From: Pseudomonas viridiflava
GTDB lineage: Bacteria > Pseudomonadota > Gammaproteobacteria > Pseudomonadales > Pseudomonadaceae
DNA length: 64,000 bases
NCBI RefSeq assembly: GCF_900573885.1
Contig: NZ_UPSE01000565.1
Span: forward strand, 62,001-126,000
Reading direction: 5' to 3'
The first letter of the stretch is position 1; each line of letters begins with the position of its first letter. Positions 1 to 8,169 of this stretch are shown here, one piece after another. A model generated the notes under the pieces. The model was given only the letters and a program-made list of their open reading frames with translations. It had not been told where the DNA came from and ran no database searches. Made by a program: the position numbers and the translations under genes.

Positions 1-1
1 G

Positions 2-625
2 ACCGGTTTCTGGCTAGAAGAGCTGGCGGCGCCCTACTACGCCTTCAAAGACGCCGGCGCCGAAGTGGTATTGGCCTCGCCTAACGGTGGCCAACCGCCG
101 CTCGACCCGAAAAGTAACGAGCCCGACTTCCAGACCGAGCACACCCACCGCTTCGAAGCCGATGCGCAAGCGACCGCGCAGCTGGCCAACACCCCGCGTC
201 TGGACAGCATCTCGCAGGCTGATTTCGACACCGTGTTTTACCCCGGCGGCCACGGCCCATTGTGGGACCTGGCTGAAGACCGCACCTCGATCGAGCTGAT
301 CCAGGCCTTCCTGGCTGCCAACAAACCTGTTGCCCTCGTGTGCCACGCACCGGGCGTGCTGCGCCACGTGAAAACCGCGCAGGGTCGTCCCCTGGTCGAA
401 GGCAAAAAAGTCACCGGTTTTACCAACAGCGAGGAAGCTGCCGTGGGCCTCACCGACGTGGTGCCGTTCCTGGTGGAAGACGAACTCAAAGCCAAGGGCG
501 GCCTGTACTCCCAAGGTCCGGATTGGGGTTCCTACGTGGTAGTCGATGGCTTGCTGATCACCGGGCAAAACCCGGCATCGTCCGCTGAAGCGGCCACTGT
601 CCTGCTCAAGCACCTGGCCGTTTGA
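2..625 (+). CDS. DJ-1/PfpI-family protein (class I glutamine amidotransferase-like), 5' end cut by window edge
   Basis: The frame is open from the first bases of the window, so the true start lies upstream; the gtg at 65 is internal. The visible 207 residues begin with TGFWLEELAAPYYAF, typical of the HchA/YhbO side of the DJ-1/PfpI superfamily. The nucleophile elbow VCHAPGV puts the catalytic-type cysteine near residue 114 of the visible part, preceded by YPGGHGP. Family members act as cytoplasmic glyoxalases/deglycases or chaperone-like stress proteins; the exact activity cannot be read here. It is followed by an ene-reductase on the same strand, 134 bp away, which may share a role in electrophile or carbonyl stress (inference). 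Confidence 0.85.
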   Translation, partial: TGFWLEELAAPYYAFKDAGAEVVLASPNGGQPPLDPKSNEPDFQTEHTHRFEADAQATAQLANTPRLDSISQADFDTVFYPGGHGPLWDLAEDRTSIELIQAFLAANKPVALVCHAPGVLRHVKTAQGRPLVEGKKVTGFTNSEEAAVGLTDVVPFLVEDELKAKGGLYSQGPDWGSYVVVDGLLITGQNPASSAEAATVLLKHLAV

Positions 626-638
626 GCAACTGATCGAC

Positions 639-674
639 AGCCGCCGCATCGGCTTAAAAGGCCTCGCGGCGGCT
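639..674. terminator. Perfect 9-bp stem between DJ-1 gene and ene-reductase; weak terminator candidate
   Basis: agccgccgc (639-647) pairs exactly with gcggcggct (666-674) around an 18-nt loop, just after the DJ-1/PfpI stop codon. No T-run follows, so it may be a factor-dependent terminator or an mRNA 3'-end stem. Confidence 0.35.
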
Positions 675-759
675 TCCATCTGCTTCCCGTCGTACATAGG
701 TGCATGTAGCCGATGCACCGGCCAAAGCTACTCAAACACCTTCTAGAGACTACTGAGCC

Positions 760-1890
760 ATGCCGCACAGCGAACTTTTGCAGCCGATTACTTTGGGCCG
801 CCACACCCTGAAAAACCGAATCGTTTTGCCACCCCTCACCCGCCAACGCAGCGGCCAACCCGGCAATGTGCCCACTGACCTCATGGCGCTGTATTACCAG
901 CAACGCGCCAGCGCCGGTTTCATGGTGACCGAAGGCACGCAGATCGAACCGCGCGGCCAGGGTTATGCCTGGACGCCGGGCATCTACAGCGCCGAACAAA
1001 TTGCCGGCTGGCGCAAAGTGACCGACGCCGTGCATGAAGCCAATGGCGTTATTTTCGCCCAGCTCTGGCACGTCGGCCGCGTTTCGCACACCGCCTTGCA
1101 ACCCGACGGCGGCGCCCCGCTCGCCCCCTCTGCCTTGCAGGCAAAGAAGGTAAAAGCCTTTATCGAAACCGCGCCGGGCAGCGGCACACTGGTCGAGCCA
1201 TCCATGCCCCGCGAACTCAGCGTCGAGGACATTCAGGAACTGGTGGCGCTGTATGCGCAGGCGGCGAAGAACGCCCTGGACGCAGGCTTTGATGGCGTGG
1301 AAATTCACTGTGCCAACGGCTATCTGGTCAACCAATTCATCTCCGCCCACGCCAACCAGCGAACCGATGAATACGGCGGCTCACTGCACAAGCGCCTGCG
1401 CTTTCTGCGGGAAGTGGTCGAAGCCGTCAGCGCCGTCGTTGGGCCAGACCGCGTAGGCGTGCGCTTCACCCCGCTGTTCACCAGCACCGACGAAGACCGC
1501 GTTTACATCGGCTTCGTCGAAGCCGACCCGCACACCACCTACATCGAAGCCATCAAGGTGCTGGAAAGCGTCGGCATTGCCTACCTCTCAATCGCCGAAG
1601 CCGACTGGGAAAACGCCCCCGACCTGCCCGAAGCCTTCCGCCGCGACGTACGCAGCACCTTCAGCGGTCGGATCATGTACGCCGGCCGCTACACCGCCGA
1701 CCGCGGAGCACCGTTGCTAGCAGCAGGCCTTGCCGACCTGATCGCCTTCGGCCGCCCCTTCATCGCCAACCCGGACCTGCCCGAACGCATCGCCAACGGC
1801 TGGCCTTTAAACGCTTTGAATGCAGCCGCGCTGTATGGCGGAACGGAGCAAGGGTTTACTGATTACCCGGCTTATACGGAGGTGGTGTAG
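760..1890 (+). CDS. Old yellow enzyme family alkene reductase (NemA/XenB-like)
   Basis: 376 residues, the full length for this FMN-dependent TIM-barrel family. The opening LLQPITLGRHTLKNRIVLPPLTR is the standard OYE N-terminus that contacts FMN. The substrate-anchoring pair is visible in EIHCANGYL (His183, Asn186), followed by Tyr188, the proton donor position. Family members reduce activated C=C bonds and nitro compounds with NAD(P)H in the cytoplasm. The C-terminal GRPFIANPDLPERI matches the phosphate-binding end. Only a weak Shine-Dalgarno is seen before the ATG. No regulator is adjacent; the upstream DJ-1-like gene is the only likely partner. Confidence 0.93.
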   Translation: MPHSELLQPITLGRHTLKNRIVLPPLTRQRSGQPGNVPTDLMALYYQQRASAGFMVTEGTQIEPRGQGYAWTPGIYSAEQIAGWRKVTDAVHEANGVIFAQLWHVGRVSHTALQPDGGAPLAPSALQAKKVKAFIETAPGSGTLVEPSMPRELSVEDIQELVALYAQAAKNALDAGFDGVEIHCANGYLVNQFISAHANQRTDEYGGSLHKRLRFLREVVEAVSAVVGPDRVGVRFTPLFTSTDEDRVYIGFVEADPHTTYIEAIKVLESVGIAYLSIAEADWENAPDLPEAFRRDVRSTFSGRIMYAGRYTADRGAPLLAAGLADLIAFGRPFIANPDLPERIANGWPLNALNAAALYGGTEQGFTDYPAYTEVV

Positions 1891-1965
1891 GGAGCGAGGG
1901 GGACGTTCGACTGATCAGATTCAAGTGATTAAGCTGGCATCTTTTTCAGCGACATGGACGACTGC

Positions 1966-2436
1966 ATGACAGAGGTTTACCAGGGAAGCTGCCTTTGCAC
2001 GGCAATCCGTTACGAGCTTCTGACCACGCCAAAAGCAGTGACTCATTGTCACTGCGCTCAATGCCGCAAAGGTCACGGGGCAGCATTCGCTTCGTATGCA
2101 AGCGTGCCCCGTAGCGCACTACGGATACTCAACGGCGCCGAATACATCACCCAGTATTCCTCTTCCGAATCGGTGCTTCGCGAGTTCTGCGCGCGGTGTG
2201 GCTCGACTTTGTTCTGGTCACGTTCCCAAGGTGAATTTACCGATTGGGTTTCGATTGCACTGGGCACACTAGACAGCCCCTTCACGCCTCAGAAGCAAAA
2301 ACACGTTCATATGGACGCGAGCGTTCACTGGTATACGCCATACAAGTGTGTTCCGGAGTTGGACCCGGCGAAGTTGCCGGCTCGGGTTTTATCTACGTTC
2401 GTCGATGCTTCGTACGAGGAAATGGGTAAAACGTGA
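1966..2436 (+). CDS. GFA-family (glutathione-dependent formaldehyde-activating enzyme-like) zinc protein
   Basis: About 156 residues of the GFA/CENP-V fold. Zinc-ligand cysteines are seen as GSCLC near the N-terminus, HCHCAQCRKGHG some 20 residues later, and FCARCGSTLF in the second half; this three-part cysteine pattern defines the family. An in-frame ATG 12 bases upstream (1954) would add MDDC; 1966 is preferred because it places the start just before YQGSCLC, as in homologues. Most family members have no proven substrate, so a glutathione-formaldehyde role is only a label. It stands alone between an ene-reductase and a small immunity-like gene. Confidence 0.85.
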   Translation: MTEVYQGSCLCTAIRYELLTTPKAVTHCHCAQCRKGHGAAFASYASVPRSALRILNGAEYITQYSSSESVLREFCARCGSTLFWSRSQGEFTDWVSIALGTLDSPFTPQKQKHVHMDASVHWYTPYKCVPELDPAKLPARVLSTFVDASYEEMGKT

Positions 2437-2554
2437 CCCAAGAGCGGACAGTCGACCTTAGCTTCCCAAGCGCGTGCGCAAAGACCAAGTCTTGGGCAAC
2501 AATCGACCAGACGGGAACGGATCGCAGGTCGGCATAATCGAAGGAATGTTTGTT

Positions 2555-2854
2555 ATGAGCCACCTTAACAACGACTTGAGGGCCGATTTCGTTGAGGCAC
2601 TTGAGGAAATCTCGACGCTGATGTCCACTGCATACGACCAGCTCGGCCCTGTACCGGAAGACCATGCATTAGCTCAGGCAGGTTTAGAGAATGGTGGTGA
2701 AATAGTTCTGGATTATGTCGATCACAACGAGGCTGGAGTAGCGTTCGAACACCTGCTTTACATGATTGACGAACCACCGCTCGTTGTTTCTGAAAAATGC
2801 ATAAAAATTTTAGCTCGGATCGCAAAGTCCTTGCAGATGCCATTCACGAGGTGA
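2555..2854 (+). CDS. Small acidic protein resembling MafI-family immunity proteins
   Basis: 99 residues from an ATG with aagga nine bases upstream; an ATG at 2546 is in frame but too close to that site. The stretch YVDHNEAGVAFEHLLYMI followed by VSEKCIKILARIAKSL resembles the recurring EHNE-G-A-E and ISE-I-IAK-L pattern I associate with MafI-type immunity proteins, which neutralise polymorphic toxins. That match is from memory and unverified. No toxin gene is adjacent, so if the call is right this is an orphan immunity gene. It appears less GC-rich than its neighbours, in line with horizontal arrival. Confidence 0.5.
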   Translation: MSHLNNDLRADFVEALEEISTLMSTAYDQLGPVPEDHALAQAGLENGGEIVLDYVDHNEAGVAFEHLLYMIDEPPLVVSEKCIKILARIAKSLQMPFTR

Positions 2855-2888
2855 CAAAAATTTACCCACCTGAAGGTCAGCTTTTGGT

Positions 2889-2930
2889 CGATTTTAGCCT
2901 TTCGCGATAGGCAGAAATCGGCCGGTTTTT
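2889..2930 (+). terminator. Candidate terminator after the MafI-like gene
   Basis: cgattt and aaatcg flank an inner gcc/ggc stem around a 10-nt loop (2889-2920), followed after five bases by ttttt (2926-2930). It sits 35 bp past the MafI-like stop codon. Confidence 0.4.
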
Positions 2931-2952
2931 CTGAGCAGTCCAGGCTCGCCCC

Positions 2953-3399
2953 CTATGGGATATCGAGTCCAGATGTGCAGATGCACGCATCAAGCGCTTG
3001 ATCTGGGGACTCCCCTTCATACAAGGGCAGCCGAAGCTCCAGCGCCGTGGCAATCACGTCGAGGCTGACATCTTTAAACGTCACGACCCAATGTCTCTCG
3101 GCATCGGATGTGTTCTGCGACGTGGCTGGAGAATGCTCTATCAAGTGAAACTCATACGGGGATAAACCCGCCTTAAAATGCGGATGTCTCGACAGCGATT
3201 CATCTGTGATGTTCAGAATTCGATGTTCGATCAGTTGCTTGAACACCACGACCGAAAACCATCCATCGATCTGGTCTTCGAAGCAAACATAAAGATGCCC
3301 ATTAGCTATCCGAGTCGCTGGATGTGCCCAGGTAGGAAACCTTGGGGCGTCGTTTAAAACGTGAGCCTTGGCTGTTCGATTATTGAGAGTTGAGGCCAT
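2953..3399 (-). CDS. Hypothetical protein, about 148 residues
   Basis: I do not recognise the family. The protein is soluble, without signal peptide or membrane segment, starting MASTLNNRTAKAH. The frame continues six bases further to a TTG codon (3405), a less likely start. It reads as one mixed alpha/beta domain with the central stretch YVCFEDQIDGWFSVVVF, and ends LDACICTSGLDIP with two cysteines. It is convergent with the MafI-like gene and lies in a run of orphan small genes, so an immunity or accessory role is possible but unsupported by a motif. Confidence 0.55.
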   Translation of the reverse strand: MASTLNNRTAKAHVLNDAPRFPTWAHPATRIANGHLYVCFEDQIDGWFSVVVFKQLIEHRILNITDESLSRHPHFKAGLSPYEFHLIEHSPATSQNTSDAERHWVVTFKDVSLDVIATALELRLPLYEGESPDQALDACICTSGLDIP

Positions 3400-3564
3400 G
3401 ATCAATCCGAGACGTGAATCGTGAAAACCGGGACACCGGACTAATCAAGCTGCTCAGGTGAATCTGCCAAGGTAGGTGACCGTCGCAGTGCTTTCAGGCA
3501 CACGCACGACAGGTTTGATCTGAGCAGAAGTAGAGCGTCGGTCAGCCCAGACTGCATCAGCCGC

Positions 3565-3591
3565 AAAAGGGGACAGGTTGAACCACCCCCC
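3565..3591. repeat. Core fragment of the ggggacag palindromic repeat family
   Basis: aaaaggggacaggttgaacc followed by a C-run. It shares aaggggacag and the ttgaac-plus-C-run tail with 6250-6275, forming a subfamily distinct from the long palindromes at 4528 and 7240. Confidence 0.6.
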
Positions 3592-3605
3592 TATACCCCG
3601 CGTCA

Positions 3606-4214
3606 TTACTTACAGTCAGCAAGGAAACTTGCCAGATCTCTTCCGGTGTCCGAAAGCATCCGATTATCGGCAGCACCACCCGTTGCACCAGCCAGCGCAA
3701 AGATCCCGCCATACTCCATCGAGTTGTGATAGATGTGAGTTTCATGCACGATTTTCTTCGCAGGGTACTCGTAGAAAGTGACTTTCAACAGAACGGCTGA
3801 ACTTCCGGCGGAGGGACCTGAAGCAAATCGTTTTTCCCCGTTGACATACTTTATCTTTTCAACTACTGGAACAATTACCAGACCGCGCGCCGCGTCAACA
3901 GACTCCGCGGCATGGATGTTTTCAATAAACGATGCCCGTACTGCAAGCTCTTGGTTAAAGACCTCTTGTATTCGTTTTATTGCCCGAACGTTTTCTGCGT
4001 CGCTTTTGTAATCAGGATGGACGTCTATAGGGGCAACCATCACTTGCGAGTAACTTGAAACCTTGAAGCCGGGCGGTAGCCTTGTTTCTTTCGGCGCGTG
4101 AATATTTGTTTTCGCGCAGCCCGCGAGCACAGCCGACAACATAACCAGAAAATAAACACTGCGAAAATTGCGGCTCTCTATTCTTGTTCTTCTGACTTTG
4201 GATATATCGAACAT
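3606..4214 (-). CDS. DUF4410-like outer membrane lipoprotein
   Basis: 202 residues. A basic N-terminus and hydrophobic segment (YFLVMLSAVLAGCAKT) end in the lipobox LAGC, so maturation at that cysteine is expected. The mature part opens with LPPGFKVSSYSQVMVAPIDV, like DUF4410 lipoproteins, followed by a helical stretch and VIVPVVEKIKYVNG. The C-terminal GGIFALAGATGGAADNRML is glycine- and alanine-rich. Function is unknown. The region around it looks AT-richer than the window average. A shorter start inside the long N-terminus is possible. Confidence 0.65.
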   Translation of the reverse strand: MFDISKVRRTRIESRNFRSVYFLVMLSAVLAGCAKTNIHAPKETRLPPGFKVSSYSQVMVAPIDVHPDYKSDAENVRAIKRIQEVFNQELAVRASFIENIHAAESVDAARGLVIVPVVEKIKYVNGEKRFASGPSAGSSAVLLKVTFYEYPAKKIVHETHIYHNSMEYGGIFALAGATGGAADNRMLSDTGRDLASFLADCK

Positions 4215-4383
4215 CTACCGCTCCTTAGCGATTGCGCGTTGTGATCTGTAGCGCCGTGTGGAAGGTCGCGATGATAAGCGCTCAGTTAGGCACATAAACG
4301 TGCGCGTGGATTTATTTTTGCAGCGCCCTGTCTATAGGGGTGAACATTCGGACCCGGGAAAATAACTCTACAGCTTCTGCCCG

Positions 4384-4524
4384 TTATTCGCGCAGTGACT
4401 CTGCCCACTCTTTGCCGCGTCTCGATAGCCCCTCGCTACCCGGCTGGCGAACCCCCAGCCTGGGCAACTGCTGCAACGCACGGTCGAGCAGCGCGCGAGT
4501 GCGTGGTCTGCGCAAAATGCTCAT
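4384..4524 (-). pseudogene. Possible C-terminal gene fragment, TgpA/DUF4129-like
   Basis: A 46-residue frame starts MSILRRPRTR and contains LQQLPRLGVRQPGSEGLSRR. The pattern of an arginine-rich helix, then LG-R-PGSEGLS and another helix, resembles the C-terminal DUF4129 tail of TgpA-type transglutaminases. A one-base shift past the taa stop would continue RAEAVELFSRVR, again like that family's end. The upstream side is cut by the palindrome at 4528. The match is from memory and short, so this may be chance. Confidence 0.3.
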
Positions 4525-4527
4525 GAA

Positions 4528-4595
4528 AACAAAGGGGACAGATTTATTAAACGACTCTAAATTAGAGCCATTTGATAAATCTGTCCCCCTTTGTT
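4528..4595. repeat. 68-bp palindromic element, ggggacagatttat family, full copy 1
   Basis: The arm aacaaaggggacagatttat (4528-4547) is matched by ataaatctgtccccctttgtt (4575-4595) with one extra C; inside sits ctctaa-a-ttagag. It lies 23 bp before the VOC start codon. Such ends are often seen beside IS200-like REP transposases in proteobacteria (background knowledge); no such gene is here. Confidence 0.8.
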
Positions 4596-4617
4596 GCTCT
4601 TACTTTCCGGAACGCAT

Positions 4618-5040
4618 ATGCAACCTAGAATCTCAGTCATCACCCTCGGTGTCGACGATTTGGACAATGCCGTGGCTTTCTATCGAGACGGCCTGGGACT
4701 GCCGACCGACGGAATCGTCGGCACAGAATTTATCAACGGCGCGGTCGCGTTCTTCGACCTGCAAGGCGGGCTCAAACTGGCACTGTGGCCTCGCTCCAGC
4801 TTGGCTGCTGACACGGGACTTGCGCATAGGCCCGGCGGTCTTTCTCAATTCACCCTTGGTCACAACGTATCTTCAAAAGCGGACGTCGACGCGGTGATGC
4901 AACGGGCCACCGAAGCTGGCGCCACGCTGGTAAAAGCAGCGCAAGACACCTTCTACGGGGGTTACGCTGGCTATTTCATGGACCCAGACGAACATCTATG
5001 GGAGGTGGTTTTTAACCCTCAGATGATGCCGAAGGATTAA
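4618..5040 (+). CDS. VOC-family protein (glyoxalase/bleomycin-resistance-like)
   Basis: 140 residues from ATG 4618 (MQPRISVITLGVDDL); the nine upstream in-frame codons belong to the palindrome end. Two betaalphabetabetabeta modules are visible: VITLGVDDLDNAVAFYRDGLGLP and, after a linker, the second half ending GYFMDPDEHLWEVVFNP. The PDEHLWEV motif supplies a metal-ligand glutamate. Members include glyoxalase I, dioxygenases and antibiotic-binding proteins; the substrate is not readable. No operon partner is evident, and the palindrome directly upstream means its promoter may lie in or near the repeat. Confidence 0.88.
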   Translation: MQPRISVITLGVDDLDNAVAFYRDGLGLPTDGIVGTEFINGAVAFFDLQGGLKLALWPRSSLAADTGLAHRPGGLSQFTLGHNVSSKADVDAVMQRATEAGATLVKAAQDTFYGGYAGYFMDPDEHLWEVVFNPQMMPKD

Positions 5041-5179
5041 GCGGCGAGCCCGCTTACGAATGTCTGCTCTTGGCCGACTGCAGCCAGTCGGACCGGCAGC
5101 AATGGCCAAAAACGGTCGTTCTGAATAGAGAAATGCCTTATGGATTTCTTGATTAAACAAAGCTTGCGGAGAACTACCG

Positions 5180-6178
5180 GTGGACGCTTTCGCTGATTTC
5201 GACACTTCTTATTGGCAGCCCAAGGACCGCGAATGGCTGGCACAGCGTGAATTGCAGTGGCGTGAACTGGAAAAGCTGCTGTACGTGCTGGATAAAAACA
5301 AAAAAGCCAAAAACATAATCAAGCGCTACTTCTTCAAAGGTGAGTTGCCAGACTGGAAAGCCCTGAAAGACTGGAGCGACAGCAGGCGCCATCTGGATCT
5401 ACTTATTCTTCTATATGCGCATCCCAGCAACGATGAAACGCTGCTGCGCACGTTGCGAGATCAATACCTACGCGGCCGCTACATCTCGCGGGACGACATT
5501 ACCGTCGGCATCGTCAGCCTGTGTGCAGGAATCGGCTATGTCGACGCCTGCTCAGGGGGCGTGCGGTATTTCTACACCGAGGAGTTGGAGAAGGATCTGC
5601 CGCACCTGCTTGATGAGTTACGGCCAGGCACGCCGCAGTTTGAAAACTCGCGGGGCATTGAAGTACACACTTTTCACAATAACGAGCGTTTGTTTGCCTT
5701 GCTCTGGCCTGACCCAGCACAGCGCACAATACGTTATGGAAAAAACAAAGAAGAAAGCGACATTTTGCGTCGAGGCTATGAGCTACATGACCTCTGGACA
5801 ATGAGTCAGTGGTTATGCCTGGAAAAACCACTCAATCGCGGTGCGCGGGATATGATTTTCCAGTACGACAAGCCGCTACTGACCTGGTATCACCAATGCC
5901 ACCAGGAAGAGCTGCCAAGCAAACCTGATTATTTACGCTTGCTACTGATTGCGCTGTATCGAATCTACCACTTCGATAGCGGCGCAGAGGGTGAAAGCCC
6001 TCGCACCGATTTCGTTCGAAAAATTATCAACCTGTTTGATAGCAGAGACTTTTCGGCTTCTTTCAAATGCGCCTGGGAACATGTGAAAAGTGGTGACTTT
6101 AAAGTGGAAGACACCTGGACGCACGATCCGGTTCTGACCGCCTCTTCGCGTTATAAATCGGCACAAGGACCTGTCTAA
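5180..6178 (+). CDS. Hypothetical protein, 332 residues
   Basis: GTG start chosen because ggag lies about nine bases upstream and no in-frame ATG is nearby; an ATG at 5140 is in another frame and stops early. Family not recognised. It is soluble, rich in Trp, Tyr, Asp and Glu, and mostly helical, with blocks such as DSRRHLDLLILLY, GIGYVDACSGGVRYFY and YLRLLLIALYRIYHFDSG. Composition and isolation in a stretch of orphan small genes recall immunity or effector-adjacent proteins, but no motif proves this. Confidence 0.6.
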   Translation: MDAFADFDTSYWQPKDREWLAQRELQWRELEKLLYVLDKNKKAKNIIKRYFFKGELPDWKALKDWSDSRRHLDLLILLYAHPSNDETLLRTLRDQYLRGRYISRDDITVGIVSLCAGIGYVDACSGGVRYFYTEELEKDLPHLLDELRPGTPQFENSRGIEVHTFHNNERLFALLWPDPAQRTIRYGKNKEESDILRRGYELHDLWTMSQWLCLEKPLNRGARDMIFQYDKPLLTWYHQCHQEELPSKPDYLRLLLIALYRIYHFDSGAEGESPRTDFVRKIINLFDSRDFSASFKCAWEHVKSGDFKVEDTWTHDPVLTASSRYKSAQGPV

Positions 6179-6249
6179 GTGGGGATTGACATCCGCAACG
6201 GCAGTTTCCTCCTTCTCGTGCAGTGCTCAAACGCAAATGCAGAAAAGAC

Positions 6250-6275
6250 AAAGGGGACAGATTGAACACCCCCCC
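6250..6275. repeat. Core fragment of the ggggacag repeat family
   Basis: aaaggggacagattgaacac followed by a run of C, closely related to 3565-3591. aaagggg and the following ccccttt can pair as a hairpin. It lies 120 bp upstream of the SleB-like gene. Confidence 0.6.
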
Positions 6276-6339
6276 TTTCGCTGCGGTGCGTACAGCACAT
6301 CGTATGGGAAAGAAAACGGAACTAGGCTGTCTGCTTTGT

Positions 6340-6359
6340 GCGCCGACTGTGCTCGGCGC
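6340..6359. other. Hairpin upstream of the cell-wall hydrolase gene
   Basis: gcgccga and tcggcgc form a perfect 7-bp stem with a 6-nt loop, ending 36 bp before the start codon. No T-run follows. It may be a leader stem or the terminator of unseen transcription. Confidence 0.35.
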
Positions 6360-6395
6360 TCTCACTGCCATGCGGTTTAACAGGAAGAACCGATC

Positions 6396-7019
6396 ATGCA
6401 CCTCCTCTCGAAAATCATTGGTATCAGCCTGGTGTTGTGGGTGGCCCAACTCCAAGCCGCCGAAGTCCAGCCAGCGGTAAAAGCCGCCGCCGAAGACAAG
6501 GCCGAAGTACTGGAGCAGAAAGCCGCCGACAAGGACAGCCTCAAGGCTGCCCCGCAGACGTCACCCCTTAGCAAAGCCGAAGTCCAGGCAGTCGACCCTG
6601 CCGGCAAGGCGCCGATGGACGACGCCATTACCTGCCTGTCGCGCACGATTTACTGGGAAGCCAAGGGCGGTGCCAGTGAAGACATGGAGGCCGTGGCGAA
6701 TGTGGTGCTCAACCGCCTCGGTCGCAAGGAGTTCCCCAATACGGTCTGCGCGGTGGTCAAGCAGGGCTCGGAAAAAAGCCCTTGTCAGTTTTCCTGGTGG
6801 TGTGACGGTCGCCCCGATCAGGTCGAGGAAGAAAGCCGCTATGCCGTCGCCAAGGAGATCGCCCGCAAAGCCCTCAACCAGCAACTGCCCGACCGCACCA
6901 ATGGTGCGCTGTTCTTCCACGACCGCAGCGCTTCGGTGGACTGGTCCAAGACCTATATCAAGACCAAGGAGATCGGCAGTTTCAAGTTCTACAAACCCAA
7001 GAGTGTGGCGGCGCGTTAG
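6396..7019 (+). CDS. Exported cell wall hydrolase, SleB/CwlJ (Hydrolase_2) family
   Basis: 207 residues. The first 22 (MHLLSKIIGISLVLWVAQLQAA) form a Sec signal peptide, followed by an Ala/Lys/Glu-rich linker to about residue 75. The catalytic domain begins at AITCLSRTIYWEAKGG, whose glutamate in the YWEA motif is the expected acid, and continues VANVVLNRL, CQFSWWCDG and FFHD, all hallmarks of SleB-type peptidoglycan hydrolases. It therefore probably acts in the periplasm. The taggcg-rich 5' region holds a stable hairpin. No sporulation context exists; non-sporulating Pseudomonas carry such proteins for wall remodelling. Confidence 0.85.
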   Translation: MHLLSKIIGISLVLWVAQLQAAEVQPAVKAAAEDKAEVLEQKAADKDSLKAAPQTSPLSKAEVQAVDPAGKAPMDDAITCLSRTIYWEAKGGASEDMEAVANVVLNRLGRKEFPNTVCAVVKQGSEKSPCQFSWWCDGRPDQVEEESRYAVAKEIARKALNQQLPDRTNGALFFHDRSASVDWSKTYIKTKEIGSFKFYKPKSVAAR

Positions 7020-7482
7020 CGGCGCGGGTAGGTAGGTAGTGGTTGGTGATGAACTATTAGGAGCCTGTTACAACAGACTGGCCATGCCATACATACATGG
7101 CTTGCTTGATCGTGCTGGTCTACAGGCCCTTTTTCCTACCTCATTGATTCACCGCTTCGGGCCGATTGCTCCCGTTTAAAAAAAGGGCTGCCTCCGGCCA
7201 ATGGGTGCTTTAGAGCCGGGTATCAACAAACAAAGAGCAAACAAAGGGACAGATTTATTAAACGACTCTAAATTGGAGCTATTTAATAAATCTGTCCCCT
7301 TTGTTGACGCATCCGCGTGTCCATTCTGCTCGGACGTTTTTACACACTTGGGGCCAGAAGCGGACGTTCGGTATGATGTGTGCTTCCAGTCAAAAAAAGG
7401 GTTATTCCCCGCAGACTTGTGCTCCTAAAGTTCGCGCTTCCCAAGCCGAAAACCTTCGTTCCTATTTCACGGATGATCTCAA
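7020..7482. other. Intergenic stretch with a palindromic repeat; otherwise no gene seen
   Basis: 463 bp between the SleB-like gene and the next exported protein. It contains the 66-bp palindrome at 7240-7305, an a-run beside gggctgcctccggcc near 7175-7200, and a degenerate block (ggccagaagcggacgttcgg, 7352-7371) resembling dispersed sequences at 5060-5115 and 8993-9020. A small RNA is possible but no clear promoter-terminator pair was found. Confidence 0.5.
7240..7305. repeat. 66-bp palindromic element, ggggacagatttat family, full copy 2
   Basis: aacaaagggacagatttatt (7240-7259) pairs with aataaatctgtccccttt and ttgtt up to 7305; the centre ctctaaattggag matches copy 1 apart from single changes. 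One G is missing from the left arm, opposite to copy 1 which has an extra C in the right arm. Confidence 0.8.
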
Positions 7483-8154
7483 ATGTTCCGCTCTGTTTTT
7501 TCCGGCGTTGCTTTACTCGCCGTCGCCGCTGCCGGTGTCGTCCAGGCCCAGACCATCACTACTCCCGAACAACTGCTCACCGAACTCTCTCGTTGTGATG
7601 CGCAGTTCTTCGAGAGCCTGCGCGACGCTCGCCTGCCGGCCGATACTTTACGTCTGAGTGAATACGGTTCGGTCAAGGCGCCGACCATCATGAATCCATT
7701 GCAGGAGGGTGGCACTTATCAACGCTTCGAAGCGCCCCTGATCGTCAACGGCGTGAGTATGGTGGGGTACTACAACCAAGTCCAAACCATCAATGATGTT
7801 GGCAATTTTCTGTTCTGGGGTTTCGTAGCCGATGGCTCGCCAGACGAGGTGGCCGCGAAACTCAAGCCGCTGATCGTCGATAACGCACGCTTTGTCCGCC
7901 AAGGCGAAGCCATTACCCGCGCCGAAACTCGTCGCGTCGGTGACCCGATCGGCCAATGGCGAACCGAAGGATTAACCGGCCCCGGCGTCGCCACGCCATT
8001 TGGTTTCGTAGACCGCGTTTTCATGGTCGACGCGGGCGCCGCTACACCGCCACTCGCAGGCCACACCACTGTGTTCTGCTCGCTACAAGGTACCGTGACC
8101 GCGCCGCTTTTGCAGGTCTATCGTCCTGACCTCAACGCTCGGCTGCTTGACTAA
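7483..8154 (+). CDS. Exported protein of unknown function
   Basis: 223 residues with a clear signal peptide (MFRSVFSGVALLAVAAAGVVQAQ, cleavage after AQA). The mature part contains one cysteine near the start (LSRCDAQFF) and one near the end (VFCSLQG), a possible disulfide. No family is recognised; the central VGYYNQVQTINDVGNFLFWGFVADG is the most distinctive stretch. It is followed after 15 bp by a TPR lipoprotein gene, so the two are probably one operon and may act together at the envelope. The stop is followed at once by aaggaggtg, the next gene's ribosome binding site. Confidence 0.7.
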   Translation: MFRSVFSGVALLAVAAAGVVQAQTITTPEQLLTELSRCDAQFFESLRDARLPADTLRLSEYGSVKAPTIMNPLQEGGTYQRFEAPLIVNGVSMVGYYNQVQTINDVGNFLFWGFVADGSPDEVAAKLKPLIVDNARFVRQGEAITRAETRRVGDPIGQWRTEGLTGPGVATPFGFVDRVFMVDAGAATPPLAGHTTVFCSLQGTVTAPLLQVYRPDLNARLLD

Positions 8155-8169
8155 CAAGGAGGTGTTTTC

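Larger units (their letters stand above)
4215..4617. other. Intergenic stretch with a gene remnant and a long palindrome
   Basis: This 403-bp gap between the DUF4410-like lipoprotein and the VOC gene holds a 46-codon minus-strand reading frame (4384-4524) and the 68-bp palindrome at 4528-4595. The first 130 bp, upstream of the lipoprotein, presumably carries its promoter; nothing else is recognised. Confidence 0.6.

Noticed and set aside
532..1350. 272-codon frame on the minus strand opposite the ene-reductase
   Set aside because: It lies across a well-supported OYE gene, has no family signature and no ribosome binding site; a shadow of GC-rich coding DNA.
4340..4897. 185-codon plus-strand frame covering the palindrome and part of the VOC gene
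   Set aside because: It overlaps the VOC gene in another frame and consists of repeat and non-coding sequence.
7020..7240. Small RNA gene before the second palindrome
   Set aside because: An a-run/T-run and GC-rich blocks are present but no convincing promoter and terminator pair in either direction.
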